DNA of 64,000 bases from Spirochaetota bacterium (GCA_004297825.1 SCSX01000015.1:1-64000), one strand, 5' to 3'; numbered from the stretch's first letter, positions 33,080-43,884 are shown. The notes: a model not told the origin generated them from the letters alone. Numbers and translations: made by a program.

Positions 33080-35284
33080 ATGAATAAAGAAAAATCCCCC
33101 CGGGGCGGCCTGCGCGGACTTCGCACATTTTTGAAATTCCTGCTGGTACTCACCCTTATACAGATAATCGTCGGGGTGTGCCTGGGATCCATGACCATCG
33201 CCATTACGGAGATGGCAAAATTGAGGACCGTGGTCGTCGCCGTGGCGTTCATCCTTGTACCCTCGACCCTGATTTACTTCATCGTCAACCTGGTAAGCCT
33301 TGTGAGGATGCGCACACTTTTCTTCGGCACAGTCGAGGCGATCCGGGATGATCCCAAGCTTCGCAGGCGTATCGATACCTACACGCGAAAGCTCTATATA
33401 ACAACCGTTATCCTGGCGACGAGCTCCCCCGTCCTTTACACGGCCATTCAATTCATGCGCAAGACGCCGCCCGCGATGGGCAGCGTCGCCATCATCGCCT
33501 TCTGCACGGCGGGGGTTGGTATCGCGGGGGGGAACGTGATGCACCTGTTCGCCGCTCCCCGTCTTGCGCGTCTGATGCACGACGCCGGCGCGAAATTCAA
33601 ACGCGTGCAGCTTAAGCACAAGCTGATGCTCCCCGTCATGAACATGGTCATGGTGCTGCTCATCGTGGCCTCGATATTCACCTATGTATCGATAAGGAAC
33701 ATCTACGAACCCGCGGGAATGGAGAGAAACATGCTCTCGTTCAGGCTCTCCCTGGAAACCATTCTCGAAAAAGCGCCCGCGAAGCCCGGCCCCGAGCGGG
33801 ATAGGTACATTCTCGAACAGCTGCGCTCGAAAAAGCTCCTGAATCAGGATTTTCATTTTATCCTGGACCGGGCCGGCACGATTACCGGTTCCAGCTTCCC
33901 GGACATCCTTGGAAAGAACGCGCTGAACGACCTCGAGAAGAACTGGATGATTACCAACCGGTTCGAACCGAACGTGCGCGCGCTCATCGGCGGCGGCGAG
34001 GGCATGGCCGGCATCTATTACGGCCGCAACGTATACTATTCATTTTTCATGAAGATCCCGGACACGGGGCTTTATGTGATGAGCGGGGAGCTTTCCAACA
34101 GCTTCTTCAAGGACCTGAGCGTGATCGCCACCATCATGGTGGTCTTCGGCTGGTGTGCGGTCCTCGCGCTCGTATTTTACTCGCTCTACTCTGCAACCGT
34201 CAAGTTCAGGCCGCTGGCGGAAGTATCGCGGCAGCTCAACCACATGTCCAACGGTGACATGAGGGCGGTAGATTTCAGCGCCCGGTACCAGTTCGGCGAC
34301 GAGATCGGGGACATGGTGGATGCGCTCCAGAGGATGAAAAGCATTTTCAGGGACATCACCGTGAACCTTAAAACAGCCTCCAGCGACCTGAGCGAGATCG
34401 CGACCACGGTCGATTCGACAAGCCGCAGCATATCGGACGACGCCCAGTCCCACGCCAGCACCATCGAGGAGTTCTCGGCCTCGGTCGAGGAGATAATGTC
34501 GTCGATCGAGATGATCTCGGGCAACGTGAAGGACCAGTATGAGAAGACGCATAGTGTGTTCAAGTCCATCTCCGGTTTCGTGAATTCGATGCAGAGCATC
34601 TCCCGGAACACGGAAGAAGCGGAATTGATCGCCGAGAAGACCTACAGCAACGTGGCCCGGATCGAGGGAGAAATAGGCACCACGGTGGACGAAATAAAGG
34701 CTATCGGCGAAAGCTCGAAAAAGGTCGGCGAGACCCTCGCGGTGATCCGCGATATTTCCGACCAGATAAACCTGCTTTCCCTGAACGCATCCATCGAGGC
34801 CGCGCGCGCGGGCGACGCGGGCCGGGGATTCGCCGTCGTGGCCGACGAGGTGGGCAAGCTCGCTGACCGCACCAACACGGGCGCGCGCGACATCGAAAAC
34901 CTCATCAAGGAAAGCGGGAAGCGCGTGCAGGAAGGCATCGTCAAGATTCTGGACATCTCGGGAAGCATGAAGGCGATGACCGATTCGGTCAAGACCACCT
35001 CGGACATCATCGTGCGCATCGCGTTCCATTCGAAGTCGTTCGTCGAGGAGACAGACGCCGTATTCAGGGAGGTGAAACAGCTCACCGAGCTTTCCAACAC
35101 GAACGCGGTCGCCGCCGACGAGCAGATGAGCACCACGAAAGAGGTCATGTCGGCGATAGACCAGATGAACGCCGCGGTCGACAAGACCATGGAAAGCATC
35201 AAGAAATTCATGAGCGTGGTGGACACCCTGACGACGCACTCGCGCCGCATCTCCGAGATGCTGTCGGTGGTCAGGACGGAATAG
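33080..35284 (+). CDS. Six-TM methyl-accepting chemotaxis protein
   Basis: The 734-residue receptor has four N-terminal membrane helices, a fifth helix ([17 protein letters not shown]), an extracellular domain of about 130 residues ([20 protein letters not shown]), a sixth helix ([17 protein letters not shown]), a HAMP-like segment ([10 protein letters not shown]...GDEIGDMV) and a full MCP signalling region with the tip [23 protein letters not shown] 33080 is preferred over 33065 because GGAG overlaps the earlier codon. The N-terminal four-helix block is an addition to the usual two-TM design. Confidence 0.9.
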   Translation: MNKEKSPRGGLRGLRTFLKFLLVLTLIQIIVGVCLGSMTIAITEMAKLRTVVVAVAFILVPSTLIYFIVNLVSLVRMRTLFFGTVEAIRDDPKLRRRIDTYTRKLYITTVILATSSPVLYTAIQFMRKTPPAMGSVAIIAFCTAGVGIAGGNVMHLFAAPRLARLMHDAGAKFKRVQLKHKLMLPVMNMVMVLLIVASIFTYVSIRNIYEPAGMERNMLSFRLSLETILEKAPAKPGPERDRYILEQLRSKKLLNQDFHFILDRAGTITGSSFPDILGKNALNDLEKNWMITNRFEPNVRALIGGGEGMAGIYYGRNVYYSFFMKIPDTGLYVMSGELSNSFFKDLSVIATIMVVFGWCAVLALVFYSLYSATVKFRPLAEVSRQLNHMSNGDMRAVDFSARYQFGDEIGDMVDALQRMKSIFRDITVNLKTASSDLSEIATTVDSTSRSISDDAQSHASTIEEFSASVEEIMSSIEMISGNVKDQYEKTHSVFKSISGFVNSMQSISRNTEEAELIAEKTYSNVARIEGEIGTTVDEIKAIGESSKKVGETLAVIRDISDQINLLSLNASIEAARAGDAGRGFAVVADEVGKLADRTNTGARDIENLIKESGKRVQEGIVKILDISGSMKAMTDSVKTTSDIIVRIAFHSKSFVEETDAVFREVKQLTELSNTNAVAADEQMSTTKEVMSAIDQMNAAVDKTMESIKKFMSVVDTLTTHSRRISEMLSVVRTE

Positions 35285-35296
35285 GCGGCGGGAATT

Positions 35297-36235
35297 CTAG
35301 ACGTACACGAGGTTTACGACGGGCCCGATATCGACCTCCACGTGCCCGGACGCGTGGTAGAGGTCGCCGTCCATCGTGTAGGTGATCCCTTCCGGCGACT
35401 CCATGCGCAGGGAGCTCACATGCCGGTAGAAATGCCTGGGGCTGGGAATGGGCTTGCCGCGCTTTAGCCGGATAAAATAACGCAGGACCTCCCGGGGGCT
35501 CAGCGCCGTGGCGATCACATGAAAGCTTCTCTCACCCGGGTGCCGCGGGGCGAGCGGGGAGAATCCCATGCCCACGGTCTCCACCGTTCCCGCAAGCACG
35601 CCGATAAAATCCTCGCAGGGAAGGTAACTTCCATCCAGTGCGACGCGGCCGTGAAACCTCTTGAACAGGCGCGGGGTGCCGGTATCGGAGGCGCACTCCC
35701 AGATGGCGCGGGCAAATACCCTGATGCGTTTGAGCAATCCCTTGCTGCCCCCGTCATACACCGCGTCCAGCACATTCGTGACCAGGCCGTTCCCGAACAG
35801 GAAGCAGTAGCGGTCCTCGATCCTGAGCGTGTTCCGGGGAACCGTGCCGATCGCGTCGCCCCGCCTGACGCGCGCCAGGTAGCGTTTCAGGATGCTCAAG
35901 CCGCTCCCCTTGAGATTGATCGTCCGGGATATGTTGTTCATGGTCCCGTCTTTCAACAGGAGCACCGGGGGCAGCGGGTCGGAGCCGTATTCGCGGATAA
36001 ACCGTGTGAGTACCTGGTGGATGCTGCCGTCCCCGCCGGAAATTGCGAGAATGGAAATCCCCTCCCTCCTGCAGCGCGCGACCGCATCGTCGAGTTCGTC
36101 GAAAGAACACGGCGCGATCACCTCTACCAGCCCCTGCCCCGCTTCCCGAAACTCGCGAATGGATTTCCCCTTCCGGAGCTTGTTTATCCTGGAAAGCGGA
36201 TTGACAAATAGGGGGATTTTTCCGACTTGATTCAT
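35297..36235 (-). CDS. Diacylglycerol-kinase-family lipid kinase
   Basis: The 312-residue protein has the DAGK catalytic fold: PLFVNPLSR near the start, the nucleotide motif [14 protein letters not shown], and [12 protein letters not shown], the counterpart of GTxNDfA. YegS/DgkB-type enzymes phosphorylate diacylglycerol or related lipids at the membrane. It is convergent with the six-TM receptor gene, with 12 bases between stops. The C-terminal [14 protein letters not shown] block is also typical. Confidence 0.85.
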   Translation of the reverse strand: MNQVGKIPLFVNPLSRINKLRKGKSIREFREAGQGLVEVIAPCSFDELDDAVARCRREGISILAISGGDGSIHQVLTRFIREYGSDPLPPVLLLKDGTMNNISRTINLKGSGLSILKRYLARVRRGDAIGTVPRNTLRIEDRYCFLFGNGLVTNVLDAVYDGGSKGLLKRIRVFARAIWECASDTGTPRLFKRFHGRVALDGSYLPCEDFIGVLAGTVETVGMGFSPLAPRHPGERSFHVIATALSPREVLRYFIRLKRGKPIPSPRHFYRHVSSLRMESPEGITYTMDGDLYHASGHVEVDIGPVVNLVYV

Positions 36236-36367
36236 TAAGGGTTCCGATGCACCCAGATGTATCGACGAGCCCCGATTAAGTCAATGATAATCGTCCCCGG
36301 GGGTCCGATAAAAAATACTTGCGTAGACGGGTCCCCGGTTTTATGAATCGAGACACGGAGGGCCCCA

Positions 36368-36736
36368 TTGAGCGACGAAATTATAAACATTCTTCCCCGC
36401 GCGCGCTGGGAGGTCAAATTCTCCGACCAGGGCAGCTGGCGCACGGGAATTTACCGGCCCGAATTCGCCGGCCCCGGTGCGGTCGAGACGCTCGAAAAGC
36501 ATTCCTGCCCGGAGCTTTTTATCTGCGCCGGCGGACGAATGGGCATGGTGCTCTATGACGGCGCGCGCGAGCGCGTCGTCGAGCTCGATCCGAACGAGGC
36601 GCTTCTCGTGGAAGACTACCATAACGGCTTTGCCGTCGACGAGCGCGGGTTTTTCATCGTCGTGGAGCGCACCTCGTTTACCACCGAGTATATCGACCGC
36701 CATACGAAGCGCTTCATCAGGAAGGTTGAAACGTGA
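36368..36736 (+). CDS. Small cupin-like protein upstream of aroE
   Basis: The 122-residue product is mostly short beta strands (GRMGMVLYDGARERVVEL; NEALLVEDYHNGFAVDERG), suggesting a cupin-like barrel, but the usual metal histidines are not evident. The start is TTG 36368 with GGAGG eight bases before; no ATG is suitable. Its last codons overlap the GTG start of aroE by four bases, so it is co-translated with aroE. Function unknown. Confidence 0.6.
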   Translation: MSDEIINILPRARWEVKFSDQGSWRTGIYRPEFAGPGAVETLEKHSCPELFICAGGRMGMVLYDGARERVVELDPNEALLVEDYHNGFAVDERGFFIVVERTSFTTEYIDRHTKRFIRKVET

Positions 36737-37590
36737 AAATTCCAGGGGCCCTCACGAGGCTCTATTGCATATTCGGCAATCCGGTCCGCCATTCCCTTTC
36801 CCCGCGCATGCACAACGCGGCGTTTTCCGCGCTCGGCATGGACGCGGTGTACCTCGCCTTCGAGCCGTCGTCCATCAAGGATGCGCTCGCGGCGATGCGG
36901 GCGCTTCCCATTCACGGCGCAAGCGTAACGATTCCCTACAAGACCCCGGTGCTCCCCCTTCTCGATTCCGTGGACGAGCTCGCGGCGCGCATCGGCAGCG
37001 TCAACACCGTCGTGAACAGGAACGGCAGCCTTCATGGCGCGAACACGGACGGCAGGGGCGCGCTCACTGCCCTTGAGCGGGCCGGATTTTCTGCGCGCGA
37101 CAAATCCGTGCTGGTCGTCGGCAACGGGGGATCGGCGCGCGCCGTCGCGTTCACGCTTCTCGCCGCGGGCGCGCGCGTGCTCGTCGCGGGGCGCAACGAA
37201 TCAAGGATCGCGGCCCTCTCCGCGGAGCTCGCGGCGTCGTATCCCGGCGTCGCGCACCGCACCCTGAATTCGCTGGACCGCGCTTTAATGAAAGATATCG
37301 ACGCCATCGTCAATACCACCCCCGTGGGAATGGGGTCCGATACCCACGACACCCCGATCGACGCCTCGCTGCTGGCATCGGCGCACCTGGTAATGGATAT
37401 CGTGTACGCCCCTCCCATGACTAGGCTCCTCAGGGAGGCCCGCGACGCGGGATGCACGATCGTCCAGGGCACCGATATGCTCCTCTACCAGGGCGTGCTC
37501 CAGTTCGAGCTGTGGACCGGGATGAGCGCCCCCGTTGAAATCATGCGCGCAACAATCATCGACGCCATGCCGCACGCGGTCCCTGAATAG
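36733..37590 (+). CDS. aroE: Shikimate dehydrogenase
   Basis: The 285-residue enzyme reduces 3-dehydroshikimate with NADPH. It shows FGNPVRHSLSPRMHN, the catalytic lysine in VTIPYKTPVL, NTDGRGALTALE, the dinucleotide motif VVGNGGSARAVAF, NTTPVGMG and GTDMLLYQG. The start is GTG 36733, overlapping the previous stop. folC follows eight bases later in the same operon. Confidence 0.95.
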   Translation: MKIPGALTRLYCIFGNPVRHSLSPRMHNAAFSALGMDAVYLAFEPSSIKDALAAMRALPIHGASVTIPYKTPVLPLLDSVDELAARIGSVNTVVNRNGSLHGANTDGRGALTALERAGFSARDKSVLVVGNGGSARAVAFTLLAAGARVLVAGRNESRIAALSAELAASYPGVAHRTLNSLDRALMKDIDAIVNTTPVGMGSDTHDTPIDASLLASAHLVMDIVYAPPMTRLLREARDAGCTIVQGTDMLLYQGVLQFELWTGMSAPVEIMRATIIDAMPHAVPE

Positions 37591-37597
37591 GCGCACC

Positions 37598-38914
37598 GTG
37601 GCCAGCCCTGTCGATCGCTTATCGGCCCTTGCCAGCTTCGAGCGTTCGGGCGGCTTTGCTCAAGGCGAGTACAGCCAGGACGCGATCCGCACGGTTCTCG
37701 ATCGCGTGGGCAATCCGCACCGGGACTTCAAGTCCATCCATGTCGCGGGCACCAACGGGAAGGGATCCGTGTGCCACATGCTGCACGCCATATTCAGCGC
37801 CGCGGGCTGCCGGACCGGGCTGTATACCTCGCCCCACCTCGAGCGGATCAACGAGCGGATAGTCATCAACGGGATGCAGATTTCGGACGAGGCGCTCGAC
37901 CTTCGCATCGCGGAGATCCTCGATGCGTTTGTGGGCCCGGGGGCCGCGCCCACGTATTTCGACGCGCTCACCGCGATTTGTTTCCGCCATTTCAGCCGCG
38001 AGAAAATCGACATCGCGATCGTCGAAACCGGTCTCGGGGGGAGGCTCGATTCGACCAATGTCATCGCACCCTGCGTGTCGATAATTACCGACATATCGCT
38101 CGACCATACCGCCGTCCTGGGAAATTCTTTACCGGGCATTGCGAAGGAGAAGGCGGGCATAATCAAGGCGGGCGTTCCGGTTGTCAGCTCCAATTCCCGC
38201 GCATCGGTCGTGCGGGTTCTCGCGCAGCGGAGCAGGGAGCTCGGCGCCCCTCTGCATCTTTTAGGAAGGGATTTCCACGTGCGCACGACCGGCGAATCGG
38301 CGCCAGCCCATATCCGTCTTGATTATTCCGGTACAGCCTGCACGCTGCACGACGTACCCGTCGCCGCGACCGGCGACTTCCAGGCGAAGAACGCGGCGCT
38401 CGCCATTCATGCCGCGTTTCTTGCCGGGTCATGCGCTCTTCCCGTGACGGAGGAAGCGATACGCGCCGGCCTGGCCGGACTTTCAATTCCCGGGCGGATG
38501 GCCCGCCTCAACGATTCACCGCGGATCCTGTTCGATCCGGCCCACAATCCCGCGGCCATGCGGGAGGTACTGGATGCGCTGGGGAAAAGAACCCGAAATT
38601 CACGGCTTATCGTCGTATTTTCCGTGATGCGCGACAAGGACCACATCCGCATGGCGAGAATGATCGCCTCCAGGGCCCACCTGGTTTTCTATTTCGAGTC
38701 GGACGATCCCCGCGGATTGAAGGCGGCACAGCTCGATCCGGGACTCGTTTCCGCGACCGGAGCGCCGTGGCGCTTCGTCGGCTCGAATGATGAATTGGAC
38801 CGATCCCTGCATGAATGCCTGGCAAGGGACGATGTGCTGCTGTTCACCGGAAGCTTCCGGCTTTTCCGCACGGCCCGAGAAATATCGTTGAAATTATCGA
38901 AGCACTGGTCTTGA
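37598..38914 (+). CDS. folC: Folylpolyglutamate/dihydrofolate synthase
   Basis: The 438-residue ligase has the FolC markers: HVAGTNGKGSVCHML (P-loop), TSPHLERINERI, VETGLGGRLDSTN, SLDHTAVLG, and DPAHNPAAM in the C-terminal domain. It adds glutamate to folates. GTG 37598 is the likely start; the ribosome binding site is weak (AGGCG), consistent with coupling to aroE. Confidence 0.93.
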   Translation: MASPVDRLSALASFERSGGFAQGEYSQDAIRTVLDRVGNPHRDFKSIHVAGTNGKGSVCHMLHAIFSAAGCRTGLYTSPHLERINERIVINGMQISDEALDLRIAEILDAFVGPGAAPTYFDALTAICFRHFSREKIDIAIVETGLGGRLDSTNVIAPCVSIITDISLDHTAVLGNSLPGIAKEKAGIIKAGVPVVSSNSRASVVRVLAQRSRELGAPLHLLGRDFHVRTTGESAPAHIRLDYSGTACTLHDVPVAATGDFQAKNAALAIHAAFLAGSCALPVTEEAIRAGLAGLSIPGRMARLNDSPRILFDPAHNPAAMREVLDALGKRTRNSRLIVVFSVMRDKDHIRMARMIASRAHLVFYFESDDPRGLKAAQLDPGLVSATGAPWRFVGSNDELDRSLHECLARDDVLLFTGSFRLFRTAREISLKLSKHWS

Positions 38915-38970
38915 ATGGATGGGGACATGCGGAATCATCCGTTGCCTTTGAAGCGCACCACTCCATAAAA

Positions 38971-39924
38971 ATGAAAGACCGGGAAAAGGAACTGCTCATT
39001 TCCATATCGGGCGCAATGCGTGATTTTGCGCACGGGTCGCTTCCCCTGGGCCAGGCCCGCGAGCGCTACAGGGAGCTCAGGGACCGGTACCGATCGCTGG
39101 GCGTGAGGACCCCGGATCACGCGGGCTCGTCGGTCTTTAAATCCCTGTGCTACGACCATAACATAACGAATTTTTCCCTTCTCTCGGGCGCCCTGAGGCT
39201 GATCGAGGATAAACCGGAATTCCTTTTCTTCAGCGGCGACGCCGCCATCGCGTCCGCGGTGAAAGAGCGCATCCCCATGCATTCCGTCGAACTGCAGAAG
39301 GGAATCGCCTGCACGCTCGCGCCGGGCGACGCCGCCCGGTTTCCGCACGCCGTGCACTGTTCGGAACCCTTCACGGCGGGGGGCACGCCCGTAATCTTCA
39401 CTGCGGTGACCTCCTCGAAATATTTCGGATTCAACCGGTTCCTGGGCTATTCAGGGCTCGTGCGCAAAATTCTCGAAGAGGTGAGAGTCGAGACGGGCGC
39501 GATGCATTTCGATTGCCGGAAGCCCGGCAGGGACGAGATTCACGACTTCATGGATTCGGCGCTACGGGGCGGCGGTGTCGTGACGGCGCGATGTTTCTAC
39601 TTCGGGCTTATTGACAGGATATTCAGCCACCTGGGCATTCCCATCATCCTGGAAATATCCGAACAGATCGTGCGCGACATCACCGGGCACGCGGTCCGGG
39701 GCGGGAAGGTTTTTCCGCTTTCCGTCAGGGAATATATCGCCCTTCTTCCCGAGGAGCCGGACTTGTCGCGCAAGCCCGGAAGAGGGCCCGTCGAATTCCG
39801 GTACAAGGGCGTCTCGATCCCCTACGAGTATATCGAGATACCCGTGCGATCCATGCCCGACAGGATCGCTTTCTGGGAGCACCTGGCCCGGTTCGTCGAC
39901 GAACACGCGGCCTCCGCGCAGTAA
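38971..39924 (+). CDS. Orphan cytoplasmic protein downstream of folC
   Basis: The 317-residue protein has no signal or membrane helix. Segments such as FFSGDAAIASAVKERIP, GGVVTARCFYFGLIDRIFSH and LPLSVREYIALL-like FPLSVREYIALLPEE show a mixed alpha/beta fold. ATG 38971 lacks a clear ribosome binding site, and the frame is open further upstream through the folC end, so the start is uncertain. I do not recognise the family; position suggests transcription with aroE-folC. Confidence 0.55.
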   Translation: MKDREKELLISISGAMRDFAHGSLPLGQARERYRELRDRYRSLGVRTPDHAGSSVFKSLCYDHNITNFSLLSGALRLIEDKPEFLFFSGDAAIASAVKERIPMHSVELQKGIACTLAPGDAARFPHAVHCSEPFTAGGTPVIFTAVTSSKYFGFNRFLGYSGLVRKILEEVRVETGAMHFDCRKPGRDEIHDFMDSALRGGGVVTARCFYFGLIDRIFSHLGIPIILEISEQIVRDITGHAVRGGKVFPLSVREYIALLPEEPDLSRKPGRGPVEFRYKGVSIPYEYIEIPVRSMPDRIAFWEHLARFVDEHAASAQ

Positions 39925-39979
39925 TATGCCCCCTGCGGGCCATGGCCGCGTCCGGGAAGCCCTCTCTCAACTCGACGGC

Positions 39980-42001
39980 CTACTCCTGTGAAACTCCAAG
40001 ATCGGAAAGGACCAGACCGGCGAGTGCATCGTCCGCCGGAGTGCCGGTCATCTCGAAGGCCTGTTGAATCCTGCCGCATTCCAGCATGAGTCCGTACCCC
40101 TGCCGGATATGAACCGGCACGATGCATACCCGCGCCGACGCGTTGCGCGCCATTTCTCCCACGGCCGCGATGAGCCCCCTGGCGAATTGATCGCCCACCG
40201 GCGCGTCTTCGCCCGCGGGCACGACCATGGACACCCCGTTCACGAGCATGACCCCGGCATACGCGTACAACAGCTCCCGGTAGAGGGGATTCACGAGCCT
40301 GGACCGGTCGATGGTGTATCCCCCCGACCGGTGAATGAGCGCTTTTTTCAGGAAGCCCCCTGCCGCATCAAGGTACACGGGAAATCTCGGCATCGTATTC
40401 CATTCATTGCCCAGCGCGACGGCAGCAGAGAGGGGATCGGCCAATCCGGCACCCGCGATAATGAAAAGCGGCGTGCCCTCTTTCCGCAGGTAGTCGGTCG
40501 GCGTGCACAGAATCTTCCGGTTTCCTGCGGATTTCCCGATTCCCAGCAGCGCGCCCGCCTGAACCAGCCCCGCGAATGCGAGCCTGACCAGCGGGGAATA
40601 ATTGTCGACGATACCGGCGAGGTATCGATCGCACAGCGTGCGCGCCGCCGCCGCGGATTTTCGCGCGTCTTGAAGAAGCGCGAACTCTCCCGCCGACGCG
40701 TCGCGCGCGTAGCCGGAGCGGGGAACGCCGTCCTCACCCGGGGTGATAAGCGAATCGACGAAGCGCGCTATTTCGGCACGGAGGGGCTCGCTGCGCCGAT
40801 ACCGCTCCTCGAACGAGGAAAGGATCATTTCCCTGAAATGGATGCCGCTCGTGTGCTCCAGCCCCCTTTTGCGCTCCTTGACCTGGATTTTCGTGGACAG
40901 GTAAATCTCCTCGAACCTGCGCGGGTCCTTGATCGTCTCGATAAGGAGGGACGGTTCCTTCTTGTTGAGAAGTATCTCGTACAGGGACCGATACACCGGA
41001 AGCGCGATACCGTGCGCGGCCGCGATCTCGATGAGCGGCTCGATCGCGTAGGCCCCCTCCGCCAGGTAATCGAGCTTCTCTCCCATTTTTGCAAGCACCG
41101 AGCCGGGACGAAGCCGCAGCATCAGCCGGTCGAATAATCCCAGCGTGTTCCCCTTCGTCATTATCCTCTGCGCGATTTCATACCCGAATCTCCGGTTCCT
41201 GCTGTGCGCGCTCAGGGCGGTGGTCACCAGGTCGCCCAGCCCCGAGATGTCGAGCAGGGTCTCTTCCTGCGCCCCCATGATTCTCCCGATCCGTATGATC
41301 TCCTTGAGCGATTCGGCGATGAGCGCTCCCGCCAGGTTGTCGCCGCACGCGGGAAGCGCCGAAATCATCCCGGCCGCGATGGCTGCCGGGTTTTTCAGCG
41401 TGCCGCCCAGTTCCACCCCCTTCACGTCGGCGCTTCCCCGGCAGTGAAGGTACGGGCACTCCAGCAGGCCCATGAAGGTATCCCGCGCCTCGGCCGATTC
41501 GGAGGCGACGGAAAGGCAGGTGTGAAATTTCCTGGATACCTCCTCCGCATGGCTGGGCCCGGAAATGGCGACGATGCGCCCGCGGACCTGGGGTATGGCA
41601 TTTTCAATGGTTTCCGAAATCGTGAGCACCCGCCCCTGGACCTTGCAGAAGCCCTTCGAGATATAGCCGAAGCGCGCGTCCGGGTCCACGATTTTGGATA
41701 TCCGTGCGCAGGTTTCAGAGATCGCCTTCGAGGGAACCGCCAGTATTATATTTTTGCATCCGAAAACACAGTCCCTGATGTTGCCCGTAGCCATCACGTT
41801 GTGCGGCAGTCTGACCCCCGGCAGGTACATCGCGTTGACGCCCGCCGATGAGATCGAACGGACGACCTGCTTTTCGTAGGCCCAGAGCTTGACCGAAAGA
41901 TGGGGGTTCGCCTCGGCAATGACCATGGCGATAGTCGTACCCCAGGAGCCCGCCCCGAGCACGGAGACTGCTTCTTCCTGGTACTTCCTGAAATCTTCCA
42001 T
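39980..42001 (-). CDS. gpsA: Glycerol-3-phosphate dehydrogenase fused to a degenerate PlsB-like acyltransferase domain
   Basis: Residues ~11-345 are GpsA: VLGAGSWGTTIA, GPSHAEEV, the catalytic Lys in ELGGTLKN, and GLGDLVTTALSAHSRNRRFG. GpsA enzymes are about 335 residues long, but this protein has 673. Residues ~395-640 follow the order of PlsB: FIIAGAGLADP, GGYTIDRSRLVNPLYRELL, LVNGVSMVVPAGEDA and CIVPVHIRQGYGLMLE. The HX4D catalytic motif (here CTPTDYLRKEG) and the GGRSRTG substrate loop appear lost, so the second domain may be regulatory. Confidence 0.85.
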   Translation of the reverse strand: MEDFRKYQEEAVSVLGAGSWGTTIAMVIAEANPHLSVKLWAYEKQVVRSISSAGVNAMYLPGVRLPHNVMATGNIRDCVFGCKNIILAVPSKAISETCARISKIVDPDARFGYISKGFCKVQGRVLTISETIENAIPQVRGRIVAISGPSHAEEVSRKFHTCLSVASESAEARDTFMGLLECPYLHCRGSADVKGVELGGTLKNPAAIAAGMISALPACGDNLAGALIAESLKEIIRIGRIMGAQEETLLDISGLGDLVTTALSAHSRNRRFGYEIAQRIMTKGNTLGLFDRLMLRLRPGSVLAKMGEKLDYLAEGAYAIEPLIEIAAAHGIALPVYRSLYEILLNKKEPSLLIETIKDPRRFEEIYLSTKIQVKERKRGLEHTSGIHFREMILSSFEERYRRSEPLRAEIARFVDSLITPGEDGVPRSGYARDASAGEFALLQDARKSAAAARTLCDRYLAGIVDNYSPLVRLAFAGLVQAGALLGIGKSAGNRKILCTPTDYLRKEGTPLFIIAGAGLADPLSAAVALGNEWNTMPRFPVYLDAAGGFLKKALIHRSGGYTIDRSRLVNPLYRELLYAYAGVMLVNGVSMVVPAGEDAPVGDQFARGLIAAVGEMARNASARVCIVPVHIRQGYGLMLECGRIQQAFEMTGTPADDALAGLVLSDLGVSQE

Positions 42002-42063
42002 GGAGCGAGGGTAACGGCAAGGACGATTTTTGCAAGTATTAATACGGGGAGCTGATATTGAAG

Positions 42064-42087
42064 AAGGGCGGGATCGCTCCCGCCCTT
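42064..42087 (-). terminator. Hairpin terminator after rpoD
   Basis: A 10-bp GC-rich stem (42064-42073 with 42078-42087) with a four-base loop lies a few bases past the rpoD stop. On the leftward transcript it is followed by CTTCTTC, a weak U-tract, so termination may be partial. Confidence 0.7.
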
Positions 42088-42094
42088 TCGTGTT

Positions 42095-43864
42095 CTACAT
42101 GTAATCCAGGTAATCCTTAAGCTTGCGCGCCCTGGTGGGGTGCCGCAGCCGCCGCAGCGCCTTCGCCTCGATCTGGCGTATCCTTTCGCGGGTGACCTTG
42201 AAGACGTAGCCCACCTCTTCGAGCGTGTGCGAGTATCCGTCGTCCAGGCCAAACCTCATCCGGATGACCTTCTGCTCCCGTGCGGGCAGGGTATTCAATA
42301 CCGTGTGAATCTGCTCGGACAAAAGCCGGTACGCCGCCGTGTTCGCGGGCGAATCGACTTCCTTGTCCTCGATGAAATCGCCTAGCAGCGAATCCTCTTC
42401 CTCGCCCACCGGCGTTTCCAGGGAGATGGGTTCGCGCGCGACGTTCTTCACGCCCTTGACCTTGCTCACCGGCCAGCCCAGCCTGTCGGCAAGCTCTTCG
42501 GCGGTGGGCTCACGCCCGAACTCCTGCTGGAAGAGCCTTGTTTCGCGCATCACCTTGTTGATCTGCTCGATCATGTGCACGGGAACGCGGATGGTGCGCG
42601 CCTGGTCGGAAATCGCGCGCGTGATGGCCTGCCGTATCCACCAGGTGGCGTACGTGGAGAACTTGTACCCCTTCCGGTATTCGAACTTGTCCACGGCTTT
42701 TATGAGACCGATATTGCCTTCCTGGATAAGGTCGAAAAAGTGCATGCCGCGGTTCGCGTATTTCTTGGCTATAGAGACCACGAGGCGGAGGTTGGCGTTG
42801 ATAAGCTCTTTTTTCGCGACATGGATCTTCCGCTGTCCCTGGTCGATCTGCTTTCCCCATCTAAGAATATCGTCGGCCGATGCCCCGGCCTCCTGCTCGA
42901 TGCGCCTGATCTTCCGCTCGTTGTTGCGTATATCCTTGACAAGCTCCACGAGCTCGTCCTTATTCTTCATCTTGAATTCGGCGACGATCTTCTTGACGTC
43001 CTCGCCCTTCTCGACCTTGCGCGCATAATGCTTCAGGTCTTTAAGATCCTTCCGGTATTTGCGCTCTATGGACGAGAAAAAGTCGAGGGTGTCCTTGATC
43101 CGGGCCACCATGGACTGGATCTTGTTCGCGAGCTTGCTGATCTCGTTTTCGTTGATTTCCAGGTCGCGCACCGAATCGACGATGATCTTCATGGACCCGT
43201 CGATCTTTTCCTTGAACTCGGCGTACTTCTTGGACTCCGCGTCGAGCTTCTTCATCTTGTTCTGGACCTGGACGATCTTCTTGTCCTCGCCTATGATCGC
43301 CGACATCTTCTCGCCGTACTTCTTCTCGAGCTGTTTCATGTCGACGGACGAAAAATAGTAAAGCCGGTTGATGCGCAGCACGTCCATGAGCTTGATCTTC
43401 CCGCTCCTGACTTTTGGGAAATTCTTGATGAGGTCGTTGATGAGCAGGGACGAGTGTATCACCGCGTCCTCTATGAGGAGCTCGCCCTCCTCGATCCGCT
43501 TTGCAAGGTCGACCTCCTGGTCGCCGGACAGAAGCGATACCTTCCCGATTTCCTTAAGGTAGAGGCGAATGGGATCGTCGATATACGAAGAGTCTTCCGA
43601 AGCGGAGCCCGAGGATTTCTTGGAAGCCGTCGAGGACTTCTTCTTCACGGGCGCGGGCGCGAGCTTCCTGGTGGATTCTTCGACCACCTCGATGCCCAGC
43701 TGGTTCAGGAGGATGAAAATATCGTCAATCTTGTCGGAATTGAGCAATTTGTCGGGTAAAATGTCGTTGATCTCGTCATAGGTGATCTCGCCGTTGGACT
43801 TGCCCATGGTGATCAGCTTCTTCACTTCCGGGATCTTCTCGAGAATCAGTTCGCTCTTGCTCAT
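42095..43864 (-). CDS. rpoD: Primary sigma factor RpoD (sigma-70)
   Basis: The 589-residue factor has region 1.1 ([20 protein letters not shown]), region 1.2 ([20 protein letters not shown]), region 2 with [20 protein letters not shown] and [10 protein letters not shown], region 3, and region 4 ending in [19 protein letters not shown]. It directs core RNA polymerase to housekeeping promoters. ATG 43864 is preferred over TTG 43888 because GAGG lies just before it. It follows dnaG by 20 bases. Confidence 0.96.
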   Translation of the reverse strand: MSKSELILEKIPEVKKLITMGKSNGEITYDEINDILPDKLLNSDKIDDIFILLNQLGIEVVEESTRKLAPAPVKKKSSTASKKSSGSASEDSSYIDDPIRLYLKEIGKVSLLSGDQEVDLAKRIEEGELLIEDAVIHSSLLINDLIKNFPKVRSGKIKLMDVLRINRLYYFSSVDMKQLEKKYGEKMSAIIGEDKKIVQVQNKMKKLDAESKKYAEFKEKIDGSMKIIVDSVRDLEINENEISKLANKIQSMVARIKDTLDFFSSIERKYRKDLKDLKHYARKVEKGEDVKKIVAEFKMKNKDELVELVKDIRNNERKIRRIEQEAGASADDILRWGKQIDQGQRKIHVAKKELINANLRLVVSIAKKYANRGMHFFDLIQEGNIGLIKAVDKFEYRKGYKFSTYATWWIRQAITRAISDQARTIRVPVHMIEQINKVMRETRLFQQEFGREPTAEELADRLGWPVSKVKGVKNVAREPISLETPVGEEEDSLLGDFIEDKEVDSPANTAAYRLLSEQIHTVLNTLPAREQKVIRMRFGLDDGYSHTLEEVGYVFKVTRERIRQIEAKALRRLRHPTRARKLKDYLDYM

Positions 43865-43884
43865 GGCCCCTCGTACAGTGCGGT

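Noticed and set aside
34441-35281. Repetitive-looking stretch as a tandem DNA repeat
   Set aside because: The regularity comes from the heptad coiled coil of the chemoreceptor signalling domain. No exact DNA repeat unit is present.
42575-43759. 394-codon open frame opposite rpoD
   Set aside because: It is a Leu/Val/Asp-rich shadow of the charged rpoD sequence with no recognisable fold.
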